Part shown: positions 26,962 through 35,450 of the stretch, piece after piece
Position numbering within the stretch: the first letter of the stretch is position 1
Layout of the letters: each line of letters opens with the position of its first letter
Assembly: GCF_000350485.1 (NCBI RefSeq)
Contig: NZ_AORV01000025.1
Location: forward strand, 1-64,000
DNA length: 64,000 nt
Direction: 5' to 3'
From: Ruminiclostridium cellobioparum subsp. termitidis CT1112
GTDB taxonomy: Bacteria; Bacillota; Clostridia; Acetivibrionales; DSM-1351
Position numbers and translations under genes: made by a program
The notes under the pieces: generated by a model
What the model saw: only the letters and a program-made list of their open reading frames with translations
Told to the model about the DNA's origin: nothing
Database searches by the model: none

Positions 26962-28002
26962 ATGAATAATATGACAAACCCCATCAATGATTCCTGTAAA
27001 TTCAATGCTGCAATAATCGGCTGCGGCGCCATTCATGCCTTACATGCCGATACTGTTATGCATAGCCCCCTTGCAGTACTTTCTTCGGTGGCAGATATAG
27101 ACCCCGCCAGGGCAAAAGCGTCCTCTGAGAAATACAACTGCAATTATTTCACCGATTACACCAAGGTTTTAGAGGATGAAAATATTGATGTAATCCATAT
27201 ATGCACACCCCATTATCTCCATGCCGATATGGCAATAGCAGCCATGGAACACGGAAAGCATGTCATTCTTGAGAAACCTATGGCCATAAAACTGCCGGAT
27301 GCCGAAAAGCTGATATACACGTCGGATGCAACCGGAAAGCAGCTTGGCATATGCTTTCAAAACAGGTATAATACCAGCTCGGTAAAGGCCAAAAGCTTCC
27401 TCACCTCGGGCAGAGGCGGCAAGCTCCTTGGTGCAAGAGCTTTTGTGACCTGGTACAGAGACGAGGAATATTATACGGGTTCAGGCTGGAGAGGCACCTG
27501 GGAACGGGAAGGCGGAGGTGTTCTCATAAACCAATCCATCCACACCCTGGATCTTCTCCAGTGGTTTATGGGTGATATAAACAGGATAAAGGGTTCTGTG
27601 GATACAAGGGCGCTGAAGAAGGTCATAGAGGTGGAAGATACCGCCGAAGCGGCAATCCAATTCGAAAGCGGTGCTACAGCGTTGTTCTATGCCACCAACT
27701 GCTATTGTGCCAATGCTCCCGTCATGATAGAAATCGTAACCGAAAACGCTGTATTAAAAATTGAAGACGGCCTGACCATAAAATACAATAATGGTGACTG
27801 CGAATCCTATTCCGAAGTTGACAGGTCCACCGGAGCCAAAGCTTATTGGGGCAGCAGCCACAAGACTCTAATCGAAGACTTCTACAGCAGGCTCGCGGAA
27901 GGTACCAAGTTCCCTTTGGACGGTTCCGAGGGTATCAAAGCCCTGCAGATGCTCCACGCAATATACAGCTCCAGCAAAAGCGGAGAGTACATAGAACTAT
28001 AG
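26962..28002 (+). CDS. Gfo/Idh/MocA-family oxidoreductase B
   Basis: A 346-residue relative of the preceding gene. It has the Rossmann motif IIGCGAIHALH, ILEKPMA, and NQSIHTLDLLQW in the substrate domain with the conserved His. GGAGAAAGCTT precedes the ATG. The two differ enough that separate substrates or opposite directions of one redox step are plausible. It ends the operon, facing the ABC exporter operon across a repeat-rich gap. Confidence 0.9.
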   Translation: MNNMTNPINDSCKFNAAIIGCGAIHALHADTVMHSPLAVLSSVADIDPARAKASSEKYNCNYFTDYTKVLEDENIDVIHICTPHYLHADMAIAAMEHGKHVILEKPMAIKLPDAEKLIYTSDATGKQLGICFQNRYNTSSVKAKSFLTSGRGGKLLGARAFVTWYRDEEYYTGSGWRGTWEREGGGVLINQSIHTLDLLQWFMGDINRIKGSVDTRALKKVIEVEDTAEAAIQFESGATALFYATNCYCANAPVMIEIVTENAVLKIEDGLTIKYNNGDCESYSEVDRSTGAKAYWGSSHKTLIEDFYSRLAEGTKFPLDGSEGIKALQMLHAIYSSSKSGEYIEL

Positions 28003-28086
28003 GTAAAGCTAGTTAATGTTACTTACAGCTTGGACACCGTATAATTTAAAACGCCTTCAACAATGGGATATATGTATTTCTATTGA

Positions 28087-28327
28087 TTATAGTGCGCGAG
28101 TATAACTTCAAAAAATGGAAAGCTCTGTTAAAAGTACACGCCTGAAATTGTAGGCGAAACACAGGTGTTTTAGCTGGCAAATCGGCAGGAGGCCGATTTG
28201 AGCAGCGACCCAAGACAGGAGGTCGAGTGTCCTGCGACAGCAAAAACACTTGTGATGAGCCGTACAAATTTCAGGCATGTACTTTGTGAGCTATCCATTT
28301 TTTGAAGTTAGTACGGGAGCACTATAA
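28087..28327 (-). repeat. fold-back repeat element, copy 3 (long class, inverted)
   Basis: Outer arms TTATAGTGC (28087-28095) and GCACTATAA (28319-28327) flank a 13-bp stem, CTTCAAAAAATGG with its complement. A third stem of about 20 bp follows. The fourth is CACAGGTGTTTTAGCTG (28160-28176) with CAGCAAAAACACTTGTG (28238-28254). An inner hairpin CAAATCGGC-AGGAG-GCCGATTTG spans 28178-28200. Read on the minus strand it matches the copy at 15.35 kb. It lies between convergent genes, so both flanking genes end towards it. Confidence 0.8.
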
Positions 28328-28346
28328 CCATAGTAATATTTCATTT

Positions 28347-28480
28347 ATTTCATTGCAGTTTTTAATTGTTTGAGCCCGCCGGAAACCCAGTTTACCAAAT
28401 TCAACAAAGAAAATCCCAGCAGGCTTCCAACAAGCCCACCAGTGATATATGGCAATAAAAGCTCAGTATCTATAACCTTC
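28347..28480 (-). other. possible small hydrophobic ORF after the ABC exporter
   Basis: After the exporter stop a frame of about 48 codons runs on the minus strand, reading ..LLLPYITGGLVGSLLGFSL.. and ending TAMK before a TAA. It would encode one membrane helix, but no ATG or GTG start exists. Only an internal TTG is available, without a good ribosome site. It may be a decayed gene end or chance. Confidence 0.2.
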
Positions 28481-30250
28481 TTACTTTTTGGTTACCTGCA
28501 ATCTGTAAAGACGGCTGTATACTCCTTCGGCTTCCATCAGCTCGGTATGCCTGCCCATCTCCTTGAGCCTGCCCTTGTGTATTACAATTATCTTGTCGGC
28601 ATTTCTTATGGTGGAAAGCCTGTGTGCTATTATTATGGAGGTTCTGCCCTTTGTTATTTTAGCCAGCGCATTCTGTATGACCAGTTCCGTTTCGGTATCA
28701 ATATTTGCCGTCGCTTCGTCCAGGACCAGTATGGAGGGCTTGAAGGCAACTGCCCTGGCAAAGGAAATAAGCTGTCTCTGCCCCGCTGAAAAGGTACAGC
28801 CTCTTTCCTTTACCTTTTCGTGATATTTATCAGGCAGCTGTTCAATAAAGCCGCCGGCATTGACGTACTTTGAAGCGGTTTCTATTTCTGCGTCGGTTAT
28901 TTCACTGTTATTCAATCTGATATTTGACAATATATCCCCAGAAAAGAGGAATACATCCTGTAGAACCACCGAAACCTGCCTTCTCAGATCCAGGAGGTTG
29001 AATTCCTTTATATTGACTCCATCCAGTAATATTTCCCCTTTCTGTATATCGTAAAACCTTGTAAGGAGACTTATTATGGTTGACTTTCCGGAGCCGGTGG
29101 CACCCACGAAGGCTGCCGTTTCACCTGCTTCAATTTTAAAGCTCAGATCCTTGAGTATCCACTCCTCTTCATTGTAGGCAAACCAGACATTTTTAAATTC
29201 AATTTCTCCCCTGACCGGTCCCAACGGCCGGCCGCCGTGGATGTCCTCCTGAACATCAACCGTATCAAGTATTTCAAAAATCCTTCCCGAGGAAACCACT
29301 GCCGACTGGATTGTGGTATACTGCTCCGAAATTGTACTTATAGGATCAAAGAATTGCTTTATATATGTTATAAAGGCATACAGCAGGCCTATCTCCAGCG
29401 TATTCCCTATAACCCTTTCAGTGCAGAAATAGATAAGTACGGCAATGGTAAGATTATTTATTATATCGACCAGAGGCCTGCTGAAACTGTTTAATATTAT
29501 TTCCCTGAAGCTGAATTTAAAATATTCCCTGTCCAGCTCTTCAAGTTCCCTGAATTTCTCCTTTTCCCTGTGGAATATCTGAACCAGCTTCATCCCCGAA
29601 ATGTTTTCTGCAAGAAAGCCGTTTATCCTGGCAATCATGCTCTTCATCCTTATAAAATTCTTTCTGGCTGCAATACGGTATATGACCGTGGCCAGTACAA
29701 TAAGGGGTATGCAGCTCACACTTACCAGCATTAATCTGAAATCCATAAATGCCATTGTGGCGACTATTCCGATCACCATTACAAAATCTCTGAAAAGATT
29801 TACAAGAACACCCGAAAACAGATCATTGAGAGCCTCCACATCATTTGTTACCCTTGTGAGTATCCTTCCGGTGGAATTCCTGTCGAAGAAGGACATGGAC
29901 ATGTTTTGAATATGTGTAAACAAGCTGTTTCTTATATTAAACATTATTTTCTGTCCGACATAGGTAAGGATATAACTTTGTGCATAGGTAAAAATGGCGC
30001 CTATCACTACAAGCACAAAATATATAATTCCCATGGTCCATAAAGCCGAACGGTCATTTATCCCCTTTGTGATATAACTGTCTATTACATGTTTTATAAT
30101 ATAAGGCTTAATAAGAACAGCAGCGTTTATCACCAGCACCAGTACCATGCTCAGAAGCAGCAGCGGCAGATACGGCCTGTAATAGCCCATAAGTCTTGCA
30201 AACTGAAATTTATCGCTCCCCGCTTGTTTTTCCCTGTCCAGGCTGTTCAT
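28481..30250 (-). CDS. ABC exporter half-transporter, second subunit
   Basis: A 589-residue fusion of a six-helix type IV exporter membrane domain (about 20-320) and a nucleotide-binding domain. The Walker A is GATGSGKST, the signature FSAGQRQ, and the Walker B LVLDEATANID. It probably forms a heterodimer with the gene before it, whose stop overlaps its ATG by 4 bases. GAGGAGGTGG provides the ribosome site. Such heterodimers export drugs, lipids or peptides; the substrate is not evident. Confidence 0.92.
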   Translation of the reverse strand: MNSLDREKQAGSDKFQFARLMGYYRPYLPLLLLSMVLVLVINAAVLIKPYIIKHVIDSYITKGINDRSALWTMGIIYFVLVVIGAIFTYAQSYILTYVGQKIMFNIRNSLFTHIQNMSMSFFDRNSTGRILTRVTNDVEALNDLFSGVLVNLFRDFVMVIGIVATMAFMDFRLMLVSVSCIPLIVLATVIYRIAARKNFIRMKSMIARINGFLAENISGMKLVQIFHREKEKFRELEELDREYFKFSFREIILNSFSRPLVDIINNLTIAVLIYFCTERVIGNTLEIGLLYAFITYIKQFFDPISTISEQYTTIQSAVVSSGRIFEILDTVDVQEDIHGGRPLGPVRGEIEFKNVWFAYNEEEWILKDLSFKIEAGETAAFVGATGSGKSTIISLLTRFYDIQKGEILLDGVNIKEFNLLDLRRQVSVVLQDVFLFSGDILSNIRLNNSEITDAEIETASKYVNAGGFIEQLPDKYHEKVKERGCTFSAGQRQLISFARAVAFKPSILVLDEATANIDTETELVIQNALAKITKGRTSIIIAHRLSTIRNADKIIVIHKGRLKEMGRHTELMEAEGVYSRLYRLQVTKK

Positions 30251-32031
30251 TTAACCACCTCCTCAAGGGTCTCCGCCTGATTTGTCTGCGTTTTGTACAG
30301 TTTGAAGTAATTTGCCTCAAGCTCCATCAATTGTGCATGTGTTCCCCTTTCAACTATCCTTCCGTTTTCCAGGTAAATGATCTCATCGGCATGCATTACG
30401 GTGGATATCCTATGGGAGATAATTATTCCCGTACGGCTTTCGAGCACATCTCTTATATTGCCAAGTATGGTTTCCTCGGTTTTGGAATCCACAGCCGACA
30501 GGCTGTCGTCCAGTATCAGAATGGAGGGGTCTTTTATTAAGGCCCTCGCTATGGACACTCTTTGTTTTTGTCCGCCCGACAGCGTGGTACCTCTTTCACC
30601 GACCACCGTATCAAAACCTTCCTGCAGCTCCATGATATTGTCATATATGGCTGAAATTTTTGATACCTCTTCTATTTCGTCATCGGAATGGACCGGTTTG
30701 AAGAACTCGATATTGTTTTTTATAGTGGTGGAAAACAGGAAATTGTCCTGGGGCACGTAGCCTATGCACTCCCGGAGCACATCCACAGGAATTTTGTTTA
30801 TATCAATACCGTCTACAAAGATATGCCCGTCTTTGACATCAAACAACCTGAGAAGCAGGTTTATGAGAGTGGTTTTACCGCTTCCCGTCTTTCCCAGTAT
30901 CCCAAGAGTCTTACCCTGCTCCAATTGAATATTTATATCTTTTAATGCTCTTCTATTGGCCTTGGGATAGGTAAAGCTTAAATTTCTGATTTCAATTTTG
31001 CCTTTGATCTCGCATACATCACAAATGCTTACTGTCCCTTCCAGGGCCGGCGGCACGCAGAAAATTTCATTGAGCCTCCTGTAGGAAGCAATTCCTCTCT
31101 GCCAGGTTTCAATGATCTTGCTGATATTCATCACAGGGCCCATTACCGTTATCATGTATGTATTGAATGCAATATAGTCTCCCAGTGAAATTGTGCCGTC
31201 CATAACAAGACGGCTGCCGTACACTATAAAAAACAGAAAACTGAACCCGAAGCATATCTGCGCACTTGGTCCCATGATTGCTGATGCCTGAGTCAGTTTC
31301 ATCTGTGTATCAACCCTTGACTGGCTGAATTTTGTGAAATTAAGCACTTCTTCCCGCTCCTGGGCAAAGGCCTTTATTACTCTTATACCCGACAAATTTT
31401 CCTGTACTTTGTCGGAAATATCGGCGAAAGCCTCCTGTACCCTTTTAAACCTTTCGCGGATCAGTTTGCCTATCCTGACCATTATTACGGCAGCTACCGG
31501 CACAGGTGCCAGAGCCATGACGGTCAATATAGGATTAATGGTATTGGCCATAAATATTATTGAAACAACGCTTATGGTTATACCGTCCAGAGCCTGGACA
31601 AAACCTCCTCCGAACATGAATCTCACTGCCTGGATATCATTTATGGCATATGCCACCAGGTCTCCTGTTTTGTGATGACTGTAAAAATCCACCGAAAGAG
31701 TCTGGAGATGCTTGAACAGATTATCCCTGAGGTAGCATTCAACTGTCCTGCAATTGCCTATCAACAGGTAACGCCATATGTATTTGAGTATAAACACCAG
31801 AATTATGGCACCCAGCATTAACAACACATACTGATATATCTGTTCCCTGGCCATATTCCGTTTATCAAGACCATCAGTTATTATTCCGAGTATTTTGGGA
31901 ATAAGCATGGCACAAAAAGATGAGAAAAGCAGTATCAATATACCTGCTACATAGCTCCATATATGATCCCTGATAAATGTCAGCAATAACTGTTTTCCCT
32001 TGACCGTTTCCTTTTCTTTCATAAGTACCAT
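30247..32031 (-). CDS. ABC exporter half-transporter, first subunit
   Basis: A 594-residue exporter half with a membrane domain (about 20-320) and an ATPase domain. It has Walker A GKTGSGKTT, signature LSGGQKQR, and Walker B ILILDDSLSAVD. The Walker B ends in Asp where the catalytic Glu normally stands (LDD instead of LDE), so this subunit probably forms the degenerate ATP site, while the partner has LDE. This is typical of BmrCD-like heterodimers. The start is ATG with GGAAAGG just upstream. Confidence 0.92.
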   Translation of the reverse strand: MVLMKEKETVKGKQLLLTFIRDHIWSYVAGILILLFSSFCAMLIPKILGIITDGLDKRNMAREQIYQYVLLMLGAIILVFILKYIWRYLLIGNCRTVECYLRDNLFKHLQTLSVDFYSHHKTGDLVAYAINDIQAVRFMFGGGFVQALDGITISVVSIIFMANTINPILTVMALAPVPVAAVIMVRIGKLIRERFKRVQEAFADISDKVQENLSGIRVIKAFAQEREEVLNFTKFSQSRVDTQMKLTQASAIMGPSAQICFGFSFLFFIVYGSRLVMDGTISLGDYIAFNTYMITVMGPVMNISKIIETWQRGIASYRRLNEIFCVPPALEGTVSICDVCEIKGKIEIRNLSFTYPKANRRALKDINIQLEQGKTLGILGKTGSGKTTLINLLLRLFDVKDGHIFVDGIDINKIPVDVLRECIGYVPQDNFLFSTTIKNNIEFFKPVHSDDEIEEVSKISAIYDNIMELQEGFDTVVGERGTTLSGGQKQRVSIARALIKDPSILILDDSLSAVDSKTEETILGNIRDVLESRTGIIISHRISTVMHADEIIYLENGRIVERGTHAQLMELEANYFKLYKTQTNQAETLEEVVK

Positions 32032-32226
32032 CAGCCTTTCCGGCTCACAATATCTAATGAAATCATTTCACACCTGCGTGAGCCTGATAAGTTGTAAAAA
32101 ATCATCCTTGAATTATACCTTTTATTGTTTTTTATTGAAATGGACATTTTTAATTAATTTTAAACATTGTTGTAATTTTTGAAAAATGAGCATATCAAAA
32201 CTAAAGCAATTGAAATACATGTAAAA

Positions 32227-32274
32227 ATAATAGTGCTCAAGTATAACTTACAAGTTGTACTTGAGCACTATTAT
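32227..32274. repeat. minimal fold-back repeat (copy 5)
   Basis: Twenty-three-base arms running from ATAATAGTGCTC (32227) and ending GCACTATTAT (32274) pair with one mismatch around a two-base loop. The arm contains AAGTTGTACTTGAGCACTA, close to the right end of the long copies (GAAGTTATACTCGCGCACTA). It looks like the outer stem with the interior lost. Confidence 0.6.
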
Positions 32275-32333
32275 CAGCATTCCATTATTTACAATTCTCT
32301 CACTTTGCAACATTCCCATTTTACTATATTTAA

Positions 32334-32395
32334 GGATAAAAAAGGACCTGCCGCCCAGGTGAATAAAATTTATTCATTGCGCAACAGTTCCTATC
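32334..32395 (-). terminator. terminator of the EFR1-type gene
   Basis: On the minus strand GGAACTG pairs with the segment before CTTTTTT, around a nested GAATAAATTTTATTC hairpin. A T-run follows. The outer stem is imperfect. The remainder of 32032-32411 holds the minimal fold-back repeat and AT-rich DNA. Confidence 0.65.
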
Positions 32396-32411
32396 AGTAA
32401 TAATTTATGTA

Positions 32412-33185
32412 TTACAAAACCCTGACATTGGGATTTGTATACCTGCCTTTTTTAAGTGTTCCCTTTCCGTATTGTATTGCCTTAGCCGGGCAGTAATTGA
32501 TACAGGCAAGGCACTGGGTGCACTTGCTTCCCCAGACAGGCTTTTTATCCACCTTGATGGTCCGGGTATTACAGACCTTTTCACACAAACCGCAGCTTGT
32601 ACAATTATCGTCTGCATAAAACTTTCCGGTACCCAGTGCATTTTTATTAAACAGCGGATTTACAACACCTGTTATGAGACCCGGTAGAAAACCTTTTTCC
32701 AGACGGAAAGCTCCTATCTCTCTTTTTTCGATGCTCCTGTTTATATCCAGCAGTGTTTTTTCTGCTGCGGCCAGCTTATCTTTTTCAACTTCTCTGGAAT
32801 CAACATCTCCAATAATTATATAATTGTTGGGCATCTTTATGGAGAAACCTCCCGACAGTTTCATGCCTTTTTTAGCCAGCCGGTTGTCGAGGATTTTCAT
32901 GGTATTTCCTATATTTCCGCCGCAGGTTGCGACCGAAAAAACATATTGGTTGTTAAAATTATTGAATTTCAGCCTGTCTATGAATTCCAGAACCATCCCC
33001 GGCGGTCCCCATGCATAGACCGGGAACACAAAACCTATTGCCTCGTTGTCACTTAAGCTGTACTCAAACAATTGCTCTCCGCTGTTGATTTTCTCTGAAA
33101 CGGAGACCAGGTCCTCTCCATTATAGTCCGCTATATTTTTAGCAGCCTGCAGAGAATTCCCCGTACCGGAAAAGTAAAATACCAT
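32412..33185 (-). CDS. EFR1-type flavodoxin/ferredoxin electron-transfer protein
   Basis: A 257-residue fusion of an N-terminal flavodoxin fold (FSGTGNS FMN-phosphate loop at 5-11) and a C-terminal ferredoxin. The ferredoxin carries two 4Fe-4S motifs, CTSCGLCEKVC and CTQCLACINYC. It would pass electrons between FMN and iron-sulphur centres in the cytoplasm. Proteins of this layout are common in anaerobic clostridia; their partners are mostly unknown. It stands alone with its own terminator. Confidence 0.9.
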   Translation of the reverse strand: MVFYFSGTGNSLQAAKNIADYNGEDLVSVSEKINSGEQLFEYSLSDNEAIGFVFPVYAWGPPGMVLEFIDRLKFNNFNNQYVFSVATCGGNIGNTMKILDNRLAKKGMKLSGGFSIKMPNNYIIIGDVDSREVEKDKLAAAEKTLLDINRSIEKREIGAFRLEKGFLPGLITGVVNPLFNKNALGTGKFYADDNCTSCGLCEKVCNTRTIKVDKKPVWGSKCTQCLACINYCPAKAIQYGKGTLKKGRYTNPNVRVL

Positions 33186-33288
33186 AACCTTCCCTCCTTA
33201 ATAATACCGCAATAATCCTGCAAGAGCAGTGTATACAGTAGTTACTGCCCATCTACTAATATACATTTTATTCCGTAATTATACAAGT

Positions 33289-33370
33289 AGTCTGCAACAT
33301 CTAAATTAATACATCGCGGTCGGTTAATTTTCAGGCCGGACAATATACGTTTTGGATGTTACAGACCAAT
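33289..33370. repeat. inverted repeat related to a segment upstream of the isomerase gene
   Basis: Arms AGTCTGCAACATCTAAA (from 33289) and TTTGGATGTTACAGACC pair with two mismatches around a 45-base interior. On the minus strand GTAACATCCAAAACGTATA is close to GTAACATCTAAAACTTATA at 24823-24841, which also lies between flanking complementary arms (GTGGCTTGTAACA / TGTCACAGACCAC). Confidence 0.5.
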
Positions 33371-33374
33371 AGCA

Positions 33375-33935
33375 TTATTTTGGGTTTTGCTGCAAAAGCT
33401 TTTCAATATCCTGCTCCATATCAGCAGGGGAGGTAGTGGGTTCATATCTGCCTGAAACATTCCCCTCTCCGTCAATAAGAAACTTGGTAAAATTCCATTT
33501 TATTGAGTCACCGTGAAGCGTTTCCGGAAATTTTTCTTCGAGAAGGCTTTTCAGGATTTTCCCAAGGGCATGATTCATATCAAACCCGTTGAAGGGAGCC
33601 TGTTCTGTCAGGTAATTGAACAAAGGATGGGCTCCGGCACCTCTGACATCTGTTTTCGAAAACATCTGAAACCCGACTCCATAGTTTAATGTGCAGAAGC
33701 TTTTGATTTCCTCATTGCTGCCAGGTTCCTGCTCTGCAAACTGATTTGACGGGAACCCCAGTATTTCCAGGCCCTGTCCCTTATACTTTTCATAAAGCTT
33801 CTGCAAGTCCTCATATTGAGGTGTAAAACCGCATTTGCTGGCCGTGTTTGTTATTATAACTACCTTTCCTTTATATTTTTCCAGTGAAATTTCATTCCCG
33901 TCTATTGTCCGGGCCTTAAAATCGTAAATATTCAT
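33375..33935 (-). CDS. glutathione peroxidase family protein
   Basis: A 186-residue thiol peroxidase with the family triad: Cys in [12 protein letters not shown] (not selenocysteine), Gln in FPSNQF, and Trp in KWNFTKF. In bacteria these enzymes usually take electrons from thioredoxin and remove hydroperoxides. The ATG at 33935 follows AAAGGAGAG; the upstream open frame lacks a ribosome site. It probably contributes to oxygen tolerance in an anaerobe. Confidence 0.93.
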   Translation of the reverse strand: MNIYDFKARTIDGNEISLEKYKGKVVIITNTASKCGFTPQYEDLQKLYEKYKGQGLEILGFPSNQFAEQEPGSNEEIKSFCTLNYGVGFQMFSKTDVRGAGAHPLFNYLTEQAPFNGFDMNHALGKILKSLLEEKFPETLHGDSIKWNFTKFLIDGEGNVSGRYEPTTSPADMEQDIEKLLQQNPK

Positions 33936-34063
33936 ATATCTCTCCTTTTCTCCTTTATACTTTTTCTCAAATTTAATTTTATAAAATATAATTGTATGCA
34001 ATTATTATAGCTCTTCCAGGGCGGCTAGTCAACAAATATATCTTCCCGGATTGCTTTTCAGGC

Positions 34064-34112
34064 AAAAAAGTCCACCGTCGGGGCATAACACACCGGCAGT
34101 GGACTTTTTTGT
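34064..34112. terminator. bidirectional terminator of the glycerate kinase gene
   Basis: AAAAGTCCAC (34067-34076) pairs with GTGGACTTTT, with further pairing inside and T-runs on both strands. It follows the glycerate kinase gene and closes the beta-mannoside locus on the minus strand. Confidence 0.8.
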
Positions 34113-34187
34113 TTGATTGTAAAAATTGTCGCAAATATTATTATAAAGAATTTGTTAAATATTTTATTATGTTTTTTATTATATTAT

Positions 34188-35330
34188 TTATATGCTCATA
34201 CCGATTTTAATCAGTAAAAACATCCTGTCTGCTCCGTTTTTCAACAGTTCTCTCGAATTGGCAATAGCTTCGTCCAGCGTCATTATTCCGTTGACGGTTG
34301 TCATGATGCTTCCCAGATTGTTCTGCCAGAAGAGTTCGGCACCTTTCCCCATGCCTCCGGAAATTACCGCTACAGGTACCTGCTTTGGAGTACAGCGCTT
34401 CATTATTCCCGAGGGGACCTTTCCAAACCTGACAGACTGCTCATCTATATTGCCTTCCCCGGTCACAACAAAAGCTGCTCCGTCAATTAGCTCGTCGAAG
34501 TTTACTGCATCCAACACAACATCGATTCCCGGTTTCAGCCCGGCGTTCAGAAATGCCATGAGAGCAGCTCCCATTCCTCCGGCAGCACCTGCCCCGGGGA
34601 CATTGGCAATTGTCTTTCCAAGTGTATTTTCCACCACTTTGATATAATTGGACATGCCTTTTTCCAGCCTGTCCAGCAGCTCGGGGGTCACTCCCTTTTG
34701 AGGCCCGTATATATAAGTTGCACCGTCTTTCCCCAGCAGGGGGTTTGAGACATCACATATTACCGTGATATCACATTCTGAAACTGCGGGATTCAAGCCT
34801 GAAATATCAATTCTTCTGACCAGTTCCAGGTCCGAACCGCTTCCCTTCAGCTCTTTTCCCGAAGCATCCAGGAACCTTGCACCGAGAGCCCTCATGGCAC
34901 CCATTCCGCCGTCATTGGTGGCACTGCCTCCAATGCCAATGATAATACTGCGGATTCCTTTATCCAGGGCCTTCCGGATCAGCTCGCCCGTACCGTAGGA
35001 GGTTGCCGCAAGAGGCTCCTTCCTTCCGCCCGGGATCAGGGACAGTCCCGACGCCTGTGCCATCTCGATGACAGCAGTCCTGCCTTCATGTATGTATCCG
35101 ATGACTGCCTCTACAGGATTGTTCATGGGTCCGGTGACCGTAAACGTTTCTTTGGTACCGCCTGCCGGCACCGTCAGGGCATCTATGGTGCCTTCCCCTC
35201 CGTCGGCCATGGGAACCGGTACTGTTTCAACCTTGCCAAAAATGCGCTTTGCAGAATCATTGAGTACATCAATTATTTCCAGTGAGCTTAAGCTCCCCTT
35301 AAAGGAGTCGGGTGCAAATACTATTTTCAT
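34188..35330 (-). CDS. glycerate kinase
   Basis: Phosphorylates D-glycerate with ATP. The 380-residue GlxK/GarK-type kinase shows the family start KIVFAPDSFKGSLSS, the GIGGSATNDGG phosphate loop, GAAGGMG, and the C-terminal TGEGNIDEQS. The ATG at 35330 was chosen because GGAGG lies directly upstream, inside the repeated leader module; the longer open frame would translate the module. It follows the GH2 gene, but the metabolic link to mannoside use is unclear. Confidence 0.92.
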   Translation of the reverse strand: MKIVFAPDSFKGSLSSLEIIDVLNDSAKRIFGKVETVPVPMADGGEGTIDALTVPAGGTKETFTVTGPMNNPVEAVIGYIHEGRTAVIEMAQASGLSLIPGGRKEPLAATSYGTGELIRKALDKGIRSIIIGIGGSATNDGGMGAMRALGARFLDASGKELKGSGSDLELVRRIDISGLNPAVSECDITVICDVSNPLLGKDGATYIYGPQKGVTPELLDRLEKGMSNYIKVVENTLGKTIANVPGAGAAGGMGAALMAFLNAGLKPGIDVVLDAVNFDELIDGAAFVVTGEGNIDEQSVRFGKVPSGIMKRCTPKQVPVAVISGGMGKGAELFWQNNLGSIMTTVNGIMTLDEAIANSRELLKNGADRMFLLIKIGMSI

Positions 35331-35445
35331 ATTACCTCCATGAGCCGTGTTATGGCTTTGAGCCACATAGCGGCTACAAAACAGTTATGAAATTTGTTCA
35401 CTCCTCCATTCCCCATAAGGCAAATAAAGGAGGTTAAACAGCCAT
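35331..35445 (-). promoter_or_regulatory. repeated 5'-leader/RBS module, copy 2
   Basis: On the minus strand TTAACCTCC (complement of 35429-35437) is followed by the GCC..GGC hairpins (TAGCCGCTATGTGGCT; AGCCATAACACGGCT) and then CATGGAGGTAATATG. The long upstream hairpin of copies 1 and 3 is missing. Confidence 0.65.
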
Positions 35446-35450
35446 AAAGA

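Noticed and set aside
33375-33935. Selenoprotein reading of the glutathione peroxidase
   Set aside because: The active-site codon gives Cys (SKCGFT) and there is no in-frame TGA.
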